A stretch of 41,552 nt of DNA from positions 1 to 41,552 of the forward strand of contig JAHJCO010000020.1 of NCBI GenBank assembly GCA_018831265.1. Direction: 5' to 3'. Position numbers and translations under genes: made by a program. The stretch comes from Actinomycetota bacterium. GTDB lineage: Bacteria; Actinomycetota; Geothermincolia; Fen-727; Anoxymicrobiaceae. The notes under the pieces are model-generated. The model did not search any database. It saw only the letters and a program-made list of their open reading frames with translations, and was not told the origin of the DNA. Positions 17,545 to 24,475 of this stretch are shown here, one piece after another; the stretch's first letter is position 1; each line of letters starts with the position of its first letter.

Positions 17545-17697
17545 TCATAACTGGTGAGCGAGCGCCCGCCTGTGCCTGGTAGTCCTGCGCCGGACCACCG
17601 TCTGAGCGCTTTCGATCTTCCTCACCACACACAGCGCCGCGATCAGCACCGCGTGGGAGCTTTCCCTGTTCCTGTTGCCTTCCCGGTGCGCACTCAT
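17545..17697 (-). CDS. Possible 50-residue basic small protein
   Basis: Short minus-strand frame from ATG at 17697 with AGGTGAT four bases upstream, ending in TGA at 17545, convergent with tadC. It reads MSAHREGNRNRESSHAVLIAALCVVRK, then IESAQTVV and an Arg/His-rich tail, with GC-rich third positions like its neighbours. No family is recognised. It may be a real small protein or chance. Confidence 0.3.
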   Translation of the reverse strand: MSAHREGNRNRESSHAVLIAALCVVRKIESAQTVVRRRTTRHRRALAHQL

Positions 17698-18090
17698 CGT
17701 CATCACCTGTGACCGTCTTCCTACTTCCTGTAACGTCTATTAGGACGAACAGGCACCCGGTTTTGTTACGATTTCTCTACGACGAAGTCCCTGGATTCAT
17801 TCGAATTGTTCGCGGGAGGAAGGGGGATGAGAAAATCCCGGGAACGTGTCCCGGGATCTCCTGGCGCTCTACCCAGGTAAGGGCGTGTCGCCGGATCTTA
17901 CTCGAGCCGCGGTCAGCCGCAACCGACCGCGAACACCCCGAACCAGCGCCTGCGAAGGACGCGCCATCTCCTCCTGCTCATACTACCCCCTGGATGGATG
18001 TGCCTCTCTGATTGAGTATTCAACCATTGGGCCCCGCAGTCCTCGCATGACGGATGAGGATGAGTCGGAAGGCGCTCGATATCTACCTTC
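17698..18090. other. Gene-poor stretch downstream of the fused sigma gene
   Basis: About 390 bases, less GC-biased near 17710-17830. Apart from the hairpin at 17835-17857 nothing convincing is seen. The minus-strand frame that overlaps the end of the fused sigma gene lacks a ribosome site. Confidence 0.4.
17835..17857 (-). terminator. Intrinsic terminator of the fused sigma gene
   Basis: Perfect 9-bp stem ATCCCGGGA/TCCCGGGAT with a 5-base loop, followed on the minus strand by TTTTC. It lies about 230 bases after the stop of the sigma/anti-sigma fusion gene, on its transcript. Confidence 0.6.
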
Positions 18091-20277
18091 TCATTGCGTT
18101 CCACCGGTCGCCATCGGCCTCCAGACCACCCTCGCCATCCCCTTTGGAGGACCGACTCCGCTGATGGAAAGGCCGGTGGGTGTCTCGCCCTGCGCGCCGA
18201 GCACGCCCCGGTAGAACACCAGGGTTTCGCCGGTCGGTAAGGTCTGCTCCACCCTCGCCAGGTAGTAAGCCGACGGGTCTATCTGCGACCATTCGACGGC
18301 GTCGATCTCTCCGGCCTTTCTGACACCGGGCTCGTTGGTGCCGATGACCTGGGTCTGCCCCCCGGCGGACGGCCGCAGGCAGACGTACTCGACGTAGGCG
18401 GAGGGATTGCCCGGATCCGCGGTCGCCAGCTGCGCCTCCTCCATGCACGAGATCATGCCCCCGTCGCTGTTGACCGACATCAGGATCCAGTTCGCGAGCT
18501 TGATGTCGCCCGAGTCACGGACCGGCTCGTAGAGAACCGACTCGCCAGCGGGAGACCCCAGTGCCAGCTTCCAGGCCTCGCTTCCGGGGTACTGACCGGT
18601 GAAGAGCGTGAAGTACAGGGTAGCGCCGTCGGGCCCCGCCAGCAGCCCCGCCGGACCCTCGGACTCGAACAGGCCGGGCTTCTCGTAGACGAGGTCGATC
18701 CCGCCGGTCGACAGGTCGTACCTCTCGAACCGGATGCTGTAGTCCTGCGCGCGGTCCCGCTTCGCCATCTCCTCCGGGCTCGTCCGTATGTAGTAGACGT
18801 ACCGGGCGTCGGGGCTGAACGCCGGGTACTGCACGAGGCCGTAGGAATCCGGGGTTACCTGCCGCTGGCCGGTCCCGTCAGAGTTCATGACGTACATGAC
18901 GTTCCCCGCTGTCGTGAACCCAATCATCCGACCGTCCGCCGACGGCCGGAAGTCGGTCACGTCCGCGCGCGCGGTCAGCGTCCCCGCGCCCGAGCCGTCC
19001 AGCCCGGTGACCCATATGTCCCCGTCCCTGATGAACGCTATCCGCTCCGAGGTCGGCAGCAGCGCCAGGGTAAAGGCTACCTCCCGGCCCGGGTACCGCT
19101 TGCCGCTCCCGTCCAGCGCCGTCGGCTCCAGCGTGTGGGCGCCGGCCCTGTCGGTCTTCCAGGTGTAGGTGTAGGGGCCTTCCTGGAACGTCCGGACCAC
19201 CTGTCCGTCGATGGAGAGCTCGACCGCCTGCGGCTGGTTATCCACCTCCATGATGACCTTTATCGTGGCCAGCCCCTGCGCGTCCCGGGGTCTCTGAAGG
19301 GTTTCAGCACCGGACGGAGCCGTTATCCGCACGTACGGGGCGGGGGCGGGCGCCACCGCCTTCTTCACGCCCAGGTACGTCCCCACCCCGGCCCCTGCGA
19401 CCAGGAGAGAGACGACGGTACCCACCAGCACCTTGGTCGCAACACTGAGGCCCGCGCCTGCCACTACCGCTCCCGCGGCCGCACCGACCCCTAAGCCCGC
19501 CGCCTTGGCCACCATCGCGGCCTTGAGCGCGAAGACAGGGGCCAGGGGGACCAGAGAGCGCATTGTTGCCGACGCTCCCGCCATCTCCTCCATCATCGCC
19601 CGGCATTCCGGGCAATCCCGCAGGTGCTCGTCGACCAGCGACCTCTCCCGATCGGTGGCTTCGCCGTCGATGACGGCGCACATCAGCGGCAGGAGATCGC
19701 GGCACCGATCGGCCAGCCTGTCAACATCTACCTGCTGCAATCGGAACTCCTTCCTGAACTTCAGGCGGGCCCTCGAAAGCAGCACACCTACGGCATTTCG
19801 GGAGAGGCCCATGACCCGGCCGATGTCGTCGTAGCTCCAGCCGGAGACGTCCTTGAGGGCGAGCGCAGTCCGCTGGTGCTCGTTCAGCTTCGACGTGGCC
19901 GTGGCCACCTGGGCGCGCTGCTCGTTCAGCAGGGCGGCCCTCGATGGGTCCGCGAAGATGTTCGGGTCCTCACTTTGAAGCGTCTCCGGCGAGTACTCCC
20001 TGTGCCTCCCCGCCCTCTTCGCTTCGTCTATCGCCATGTTGCGCGCGGTGGCGAACAGGTAGGACTTGAAATCCCGCACGTCTTTCCCGGGGTTCTTGAC
20101 CGCTTCCACGACCTTGAGGAAAGCGTCCTGGCTGATGTCCCGGGCCGCCTCGTAGTCGTAGATGGTGTAGTACACGAAGTTCATGACCGGCGTGAACCAG
20201 GCGTCGTACGCCTGCTCGATCGCCGCCCTGTCACCGCTCCTGATGCGCTCGGTCAGATCCTCCGGCACGCGCTCCAT
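18091..20277 (-). CDS. ECF sigma factor fused to zinc-finger anti-sigma domain, membrane segment and TolB-like propeller
   Basis: 728 residues from ATG at 20277 (GGAGGAGA upstream); an ATG 27 codons earlier has no ribosome site. Residues 10-88 are sigma region 2 (ARDISQDAFLKVVEAV, FKSYLFATARNMAIDEAKR). About 130-178 are sigma region 4 (LNEHQRTALALKDVSGWSYD, then DIGRVMGLSRNAVGVLLSRA). Residues 192-225 are a zf-HC2 anti-sigma zinc finger with C192, H218, C222 and C225 (HLRDCPEC). Residues 253-304 are hydrophobic: a Gly/Ala-rich stretch and a clear helix (about 282-304). Then come an Ig-like domain (about 315-405) and a PD40/TolB-type propeller (about 410-728; IAFIRDGDIWV, FRPSADGRMIGF, YPAFSPDARYVYYI). 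All this is one uninterrupted frame. Normally sigma and anti-sigma are separate proteins. The chain would tether the sigma factor to the membrane with a sensor outside, if only one helix spans. It sits inside the pilus cluster, divergent from flp. Confidence 0.92.
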   Translation of the reverse strand: MERVPEDLTERIRSGDRAAIEQAYDAWFTPVMNFVYYTIYDYEAARDISQDAFLKVVEAVKNPGKDVRDFKSYLFATARNMAIDEAKRAGRHREYSPETLQSEDPNIFADPSRAALLNEQRAQVATATSKLNEHQRTALALKDVSGWSYDDIGRVMGLSRNAVGVLLSRARLKFRKEFRLQQVDVDRLADRCRDLLPLMCAVIDGEATDRERSLVDEHLRDCPECRAMMEEMAGASATMRSLVPLAPVFALKAAMVAKAAGLGVGAAAGAVVAGAGLSVATKVLVGTVVSLLVAGAGVGTYLGVKKAVAPAPAPYVRITAPSGAETLQRPRDAQGLATIKVIMEVDNQPQAVELSIDGQVVRTFQEGPYTYTWKTDRAGAHTLEPTALDGSGKRYPGREVAFTLALLPTSERIAFIRDGDIWVTGLDGSGAGTLTARADVTDFRPSADGRMIGFTTAGNVMYVMNSDGTGQRQVTPDSYGLVQYPAFSPDARYVYYIRTSPEEMAKRDRAQDYSIRFERYDLSTGGIDLVYEKPGLFESEGPAGLLAGPDGATLYFTLFTGQYPGSEAWKLALGSPAGESVLYEPVRDSGDIKLANWILMSVNSDGGMISCMEEAQLATADPGNPSAYVEYVCLRPSAGGQTQVIGTNEPGVRKAGEIDAVEWSQIDPSAYYLARVEQTLPTGETLVFYRGVLGAQGETPTGLSISGVGPPKGMARVVWRPMATGGTQ

Positions 20278-20384
20278 GAGGTTCTCCTCCTCCGGGTCCA
20301 GGGCCTGGTCATGGCCCCGGTCTTCGTCCGCTCGCCCAGAAGACTGCCGGCAGGCCATGAATATTACGGCGGCGCGGTACGAAG

Positions 20385-20413
20385 ATTATACACCGATTGA
20401 CTTGCTTGTTCTG
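20385..20413 (-). promoter_or_regulatory. Promoter of the fused sigma gene
   Basis: A consensus TATAAT lies on the minus strand at 20390-20385, with a poor -35 (CAGAAC) 17 bp upstream. That -35 falls inside the first CTTGTTCTGCT repeat (20405-20415) of promoter module C, so one regulator bound there could act on both directions. Confidence 0.5.
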
Positions 20414-20439
20414 CTATGCTAACATGTCCTTGTACTGCT
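20397..20439 (+). promoter_or_regulatory. Promoter module C, upstream of flp
   Basis: TTGACT (20397-20402), 17 bp, TAACAT (20420-20425). CTTGTTCTGCT (20405-20415) and CTTGTACTGCT (20429-20439) are direct repeats 24 bp apart, on either side of the -10 box. Confidence 0.8.
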
Positions 20440-20522
20440 CTCTTCTCCTCTCCCGGCCGGGAGGCCGAAAGATCCCGAGAGCCCGGCGTCGGCGGCGTCA
20501 TGCCGCAGAAGGAGGTTGCGCG

Positions 20523-20699
20523 ATGCGAGAGCTGGTAAGACTTCTGACCGATGACGAGGCCCAGACAACCGCCGAATACGCGCTCGTCATCCTGGGAGCC
20601 GCGGCCGTGGCCGGAGCCCTGATCGCCTGGGCGGCATCGGGCAAGCAGATCAAGGGTTTCTTCACCAAGATCTTCGACAAGTTGATGGGTGGGCTCTAG
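20523..20699 (+). CDS. flp: Flp-type major pilin
   Basis: 58 residues from ATG at 20523 with GGAGG nine bases upstream. A short charged leader (MRELVRLLTDDEA) precedes QTTAEYALVILGAAAVAG, the hydrophobic Flp core with the conserved Glu and Tyr at positions 5 and 6 of the mature protein. A short C-terminus follows (KQIKGFFTKIFDKLM). The residue before the expected cleavage point is Ala rather than the usual Gly. It should be processed by the prepilin peptidase encoded next and polymerised by the TadABC machine. Confidence 0.92.
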   Translation: MRELVRLLTDDEAQTTAEYALVILGAAAVAGALIAWAASGKQIKGFFTKIFDKLMGGL

Positions 20700-20703
20700 G
20701 CCT

Positions 20704-21237
20704 GTGCCAGGCGTCTACCGGCTTCTCGCGCTGGCGGTGTTCTGCGCCGCGTCCGCGCTCGCCGACCTCCGGTGGGGGCGCGTCCCGAATGTCCTGTCCG
20801 CGTCCGGGTTGGTGGTCGGGCTCTGCCTGGCCGCGATGACCGGGGGGGCGGCAGGGCTCGGAGTCTCGGCACTTGGCGCGCTCGCGGGCGGCCTGCTGCT
20901 TCTGGTGCCATTCCTCCTGCGGATGGTCGGGGGAGGGGATGTGAAGTTCCTGGCCGTTGTCGGCTCGATGCTGGGCTGGCGCCTGCTCTTCGTCTCCTTC
21001 CTGGTAGGGGCCACGCTGGGCGGGGCAATCGCCATTGTACTGCTGGTCCGACGGGGGGGCTTGCGATCTTTGGAGCGCAGGCTGGTTCTACTCCTGTCCG
21101 GGGCGTGGCTAACGCCGCACCGCGGGGGCGCAGGAGTCCCGTCCGGATCGTCGACGTCTCAGGGGCCGCACCTCCCCTACGTTGTACCGCTGGCGCTGGG
21201 GGCGGTCATGGTCGCTTCCATGACCGTAAGGCCGTGA
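20704..21237 (+). CDS. tadV: A24-family prepilin peptidase (TadV/CpaA type)
   Basis: About 177 residues from GTG at 20704; a GTG at 20689, overlapping flp, is an alternative start. It is an aspartic protease of the membrane with two catalytic Asp motifs: ALADLRWGRVPN near the N-terminus and GGGDVKF in the middle. Hydrophobic helices separate them (FCAASALA, VVGLCLAAM, GLLLLVPFLL, LLFVSFLVGATLGGAIAIVLL). It lacks the N-methylase domain of PilD, as is normal for the Tad type. The substrate should be Flp and the TadE-like pilins next door. Its stop overlaps the next start (GTGA). Confidence 0.9.
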   Translation: MPGVYRLLALAVFCAASALADLRWGRVPNVLSASGLVVGLCLAAMTGGAAGLGVSALGALAGGLLLLVPFLLRMVGGGDVKFLAVVGSMLGWRLLFVSFLVGATLGGAIAIVLLVRRGGLRSLERRLVLLLSGAWLTPHRGGAGVPSGSSTSQGPHLPYVVPLALGAVMVASMTVRP

Positions 21238-21653
21238 GGGTGGTCGGGTTGCACCCCGATCAGTTGGATGCCCGCCGGGACTCGGGCCAGGCGGCCGTCG
21301 AGTTCGCCCTGGTCCTCCCGGTGCTGCTGCTCGTCATCCTGGCCATCTGCCAGGTAGGTGTCGCGCTCAATTGCTACCTGGTGGTCACCGCGGCCAGCCG
21401 CGACGGCGCCCGTCGCGGGGCCGAGACGAACGACATAGAGGACGCCAGGCGGGCGGCTCTCAAGGCCGCCGAGGGCCTGCCCGGAAACCCGCCCGAGGTC
21501 CAGGTGGCCTGCCCGGACGGGCGCGACAGGGGCGACCGGGTTACGGTCACCCTGGTCTACCGGATGCCGCTGCTGGAAGGCCTGGGCAGGCTCCTTCCCG
21601 AGGTGAGGTTCTCCAGGTCCACTACCATGATCCTGGAGAGGGACGCGCAGTGA
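21234..21653 (+). CDS. tadE: TadE-like minor pilin
   Basis: 139 residues, GTG start overlapping the peptidase stop. It has the TadE signature: a short basic leader, then GQAAVEFALVLPVLLLVILAI (hydrophobic helix with the conserved Glu), then AASRDGARRGAE and a C-terminal beta-rich part (RVTVTLVYRMPLL). TadE-type pseudopilins are processed by the prepilin peptidase and initiate or stabilise Flp pili. The stop overlaps the next start (GTGA). Confidence 0.88.
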   Translation: MRVVGLHPDQLDARRDSGQAAVEFALVLPVLLLVILAICQVGVALNCYLVVTAASRDGARRGAETNDIEDARRAALKAAEGLPGNPPEVQVACPDGRDRGDRVTVTLVYRMPLLEGLGRLLPEVRFSRSTTMILERDAQ

Positions 21654-22489
21654 GAGGCGCGCTGAGGCGGCTCGACAACGAGCGCGGGAGCGTCAGCGTC
21701 ACCGCGATGGCGGCGATCGCGATCGCCCTCCTCCTGTGCCTGCTGCTCTGCGAGATAGGCTTCTTTCTCGCGGCGAGGCACAAGGCCCACAACGCCGCGG
21801 ACGCCGCGGCCCTCTGCGCGGTGCAGAAGGCCTTCCCCCTCTTCAGCGACGGGGAGGACCCGACGGCCGCCGCGCGCAGGCTCGCGGGAGAAAACGGCGC
21901 CGGGCTCGAATCGATCACGATATCCGAGGGCGGCGACCGGGTCGAGGTCTGTGTCCGCGTCGTCCGGCCGTCGGTCCTTTCGCTCGCCGGAGCCGGGGAG
22001 CGCGAGGTATCCGCTCGCGCAGCCGCGGAGGTCGATCTCGATGCCCTGGTCGCCTCCGGTTGTCTCTTCAGCGCCATCGATCCCACCACCCTGGGCCGGC
22101 TCCGATCCATCCTTGCGAGCCTTGGGGCTCACCAGCGTGGGGGCCTGTCGGCCATGGTGGTCATACTGGCGCTCTGTCAGCTCGGCAAGCCGTACGTATA
22201 CGGGGCCGAGGGGCCGAACACCTTCGACTGCAGCGGGCTCGTCCAGTTCGTGTACGCGCAGGTGGGTATCAGGCTCCCGAGAGTGGCCACGGACCAGGCA
22301 TACGCCGGGCGGGCCGTCTCCCGCTCCGAGCTCCAGCCGGGTGACCTGGTCCTCTTCCGGCGCAACTGCCATATCGGCATCTACCTCGGCGGTGGGTACT
22401 TCGTGCACGCGCCGCGTACGGGTGACGTGGTCAAGATCTCCGAGCTCGGCTCGCGGTCGGATATCTCCGCGTGCCGGAGGATAATCTAG
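21650..22489 (+). CDS. Minor pilin-like protein fused to an NlpC/P60 peptidoglycan hydrolase
   Basis: 279 residues. Residues 1-62 look like a Tad-cluster pseudopilin of the TadE/TadG (Rv3654c-like) type: ERGSVSVTAMAAIAIALLLC, a membrane helix, then AARHKAHNAADAAALCAV. Residues 85-130 match the following small domain of that family. Residues 163-279 are an NlpC/P60 domain with the catalytic Cys in FDCSGLVQF (C194), His in CHIGIYLGGG (H241) and a later His in YFVHAP (H253), spaced as in gamma-D-glutamyl-meso-diaminopimelate endopeptidases. The fusion would put a wall-cutting enzyme on the pilus base or tip, helping the pilus through thick peptidoglycan (inference). It ends the flp operon. Confidence 0.88.
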   Translation: MRGALRRLDNERGSVSVTAMAAIAIALLLCLLLCEIGFFLAARHKAHNAADAAALCAVQKAFPLFSDGEDPTAAARRLAGENGAGLESITISEGGDRVEVCVRVVRPSVLSLAGAGEREVSARAAAEVDLDALVASGCLFSAIDPTTLGRLRSILASLGAHQRGGLSAMVVILALCQLGKPYVYGAEGPNTFDCSGLVQFVYAQVGIRLPRVATDQAYAGRAVSRSELQPGDLVLFRRNCHIGIYLGGGYFVHAPRTGDVVKISELGSRSDISACRRII

Positions 22490-22542
22490 AAGGGCTCACG
22501 GAGGGGTGGCGGGCGTCGTCGCGCACTATCGAGGAGCGGGCT

Positions 22543-24249
22543 CTAGATGACGACCCTCAGGACTTCTTCGATGGAGGTGACGCCGGTCATCACCTTGTCC
22601 CAGCCGTCCATCCTCATGGTTCTCATGCCCTGCTCGATGGCGACCTTCATGATCTCCGAGGCGCTGGCCTCAGAAATGGTCAGGCCCTCGATCTCGGGCG
22701 TCATCAGCATGACCTCGGTCAGCGCGATGCGGCCCTTGTAGCCTGTCCCGCCGCAGCGGGCGCAGCCGTTGGGGTTGGGGCGGTATATGACCAGCGCCTC
22801 GTCATCCTCGCGCGGGAAGCCGATCCGCTGGAGCATCTCTTCCTCGGGCGTGTACGGCTGGCGGCAGGTGCAGAGCCTGCGTCCCAGCCTCTGGCCGAGT
22901 ACGCAGACGATGCCAGACGCGGTCAGGAACGGCTCGATCCCCATCTCGGTGAGTCGGGAGATCGCCCCGGGCGCGTCGTTGGTATGCAGCGTGCTGAATA
23001 CCAGGTGCCCGGTGAGGGCGGACTCGACCGCGATCTGGGCGGTCTCGAAGTCACGGATCTCGCCGACCATTATGATGTCGGGGGAGGTACGCAGTATCGA
23101 CCTCAAGGCGCTGGAGAAGGTGAGACCGGCCTTGGGGTTTACCTGTATCTGGTTGATGCCGGGCAGGCGGTACTCGACCGGGTCCTCGACGGTGGTGATG
23201 TTCTTGGTCTCGTCGTTGAGGACGTTGAGGGTGGCGTACAGGGTGGTGGACTTGCCGCTGCCGGTGGGGCCCGTCACCAGGATGGCGCCGTTGGGCCTCC
23301 GGAACGCGGCCTCGTAGCGCTCCAGCGTGTAGCCGTCGTAGCCGAGGTCGTTCAGCCTCAGCATGATGCTGGACTTGTCCAGTATTCGCATGACGATCTT
23401 CTCGCCGAAGACGGTGGGCAGCACGGCCACGCGGAAGTCGATCTGCTTCACGCCCACGCTCTTCTCGTAGTGGCCGTCCTGGGGAATCCTCTTCTCCGCG
23501 ATGTTTAGGTCGGACATGATCTTGACGCGGGAGGTGAGTGCCCCCAGCGCACGGATGGGAAGACTCTTTATGTCGTGGAGCACGCCGTCCACCCGGTACC
23601 GGATGAGGATCTCTTTTTCCTGTGGATCGAAGTGGATATCGCTCGCGCCCCCGGTCACGGCCTCGTTGATCACGAAGTTGACGAACCGCACCATAGGAGC
23701 GTCGTCGACCGCGACGCCGATAGCCTGTGCGAGCTCGGTGTCGTCGAGCTCCTCGCCCTCCATGTCGTCCACGCCCTCGACCGCCCCGCCCCCCGTGTCG
23801 CGGTAGTAAGAGCGGATGGCCTCCTCGATGTCACCCTTGGTGGCTACTACGGGCTTGATCTGGTGCCCGGTGGTCATCCGGATATCGTCGAGGGCGAAGA
23901 TGTTCGTGGGATCCGCCATCGCGACGATCAGTACGTCGTCCTCGAAGCTCACCGGTATCGCCACGTGGTGGGACGCCATCTTCTCGTCAAGGAGGGCCAC
24001 CGCGGTCAGGTCCACCCTGTAGGTGTTGAGGTCGGCGAACTCCAGTCCCAGGTGCTGCGCGAGCACCTCGGTGAGCTTGGACTCAGAGACGACTTCCATT
24101 TCTATCAGGGTACGCGCCAGGGACTTGCCCGTCTTGCTCTTCTGCTCCAGGGCTTCGAGCAACTGCTCCTGCGTGACGACCCCGTCCTCGATGAGGAGCT
24201 GGGTCACGGACTTGGCTTTCTTCTTAGCCTGGGCCAATTGTCGCAACAC
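22543..24249 (-). CDS. pilB: PilB/GspE-family type IV pilus assembly ATPase
   Basis: 568 residues. An MshEN-type N-terminal domain (about 13-150; LLIEDGVVTQEQLLEALEQ) resembles those that bind cyclic di-GMP in some family members. The GspE ATPase core follows: ASDIHFDPQ (about 202-210), Walker A GPTGSGKST (327-335), Asp box TTVEDPVEY, Walker B IIMVGEIRD, His box STLHTNDA. A zinc ribbon (CTC, later CARCGGTGYKGR) is typical of PilB. It is a different class from TadA and is convergent with the Tad cluster. No pilC, pilT or pilin gene of a true type IV system is present in this window. The GTG at 24249 has GGGA close by; TTG codons just downstream are possible starts. Confidence 0.93.
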   Translation of the reverse strand: MLRQLAQAKKKAKSVTQLLIEDGVVTQEQLLEALEQKSKTGKSLARTLIEMEVVSESKLTEVLAQHLGLEFADLNTYRVDLTAVALLDEKMASHHVAIPVSFEDDVLIVAMADPTNIFALDDIRMTTGHQIKPVVATKGDIEEAIRSYYRDTGGGAVEGVDDMEGEELDDTELAQAIGVAVDDAPMVRFVNFVINEAVTGGASDIHFDPQEKEILIRYRVDGVLHDIKSLPIRALGALTSRVKIMSDLNIAEKRIPQDGHYEKSVGVKQIDFRVAVLPTVFGEKIVMRILDKSSIMLRLNDLGYDGYTLERYEAAFRRPNGAILVTGPTGSGKSTTLYATLNVLNDETKNITTVEDPVEYRLPGINQIQVNPKAGLTFSSALRSILRTSPDIIMVGEIRDFETAQIAVESALTGHLVFSTLHTNDAPGAISRLTEMGIEPFLTASGIVCVLGQRLGRRLCTCRQPYTPEEEMLQRIGFPREDDEALVIYRPNPNGCARCGGTGYKGRIALTEVMLMTPEIEGLTISEASASEIMKVAIEQGMRTMRMDGWDKVMTGVTSIEEVLRVVI

Positions 24250-24475
24250 TCCCGTCGTTCAGGGGGCAGCCGGACGGCCGGCCTCTTTCCTCATCAATGA
24301 TAATACTTTGCACTTAGTTATTTCGACATGAATCCGGAGAAAGCCAAGTCCATTTGACCCGATCTCGGGTCGCGTTACGTACGGACAAGTCCGGTCGACC
24401 TACATACACAGCATCAAAACCCTGGCGGTCGCGAACAAACCGGGGGGTGAATCCATAGCGCCGGTCCATGTGTGT
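24250..24475 (-). promoter_or_regulatory. Intergenic region between CoA ligase and pilB
   Basis: On the minus strand, AAGTGCAAAGTATTAT (about 24303-24318) gives a TATTAT -10-like box for pilB; no good -35 is seen. A small palindrome GACCCGA-TC-TCGGGTC (24356-24371) may end the upstream ligase operon, though no U-run follows. Confidence 0.35.

Noticed and set aside
17913..18104. Minus-strand frame of 63 codons overlapping the end of the fused sigma gene
   Set aside because: GTG start without a ribosome site, no similarity, and Arg/Trp-rich shadow composition.
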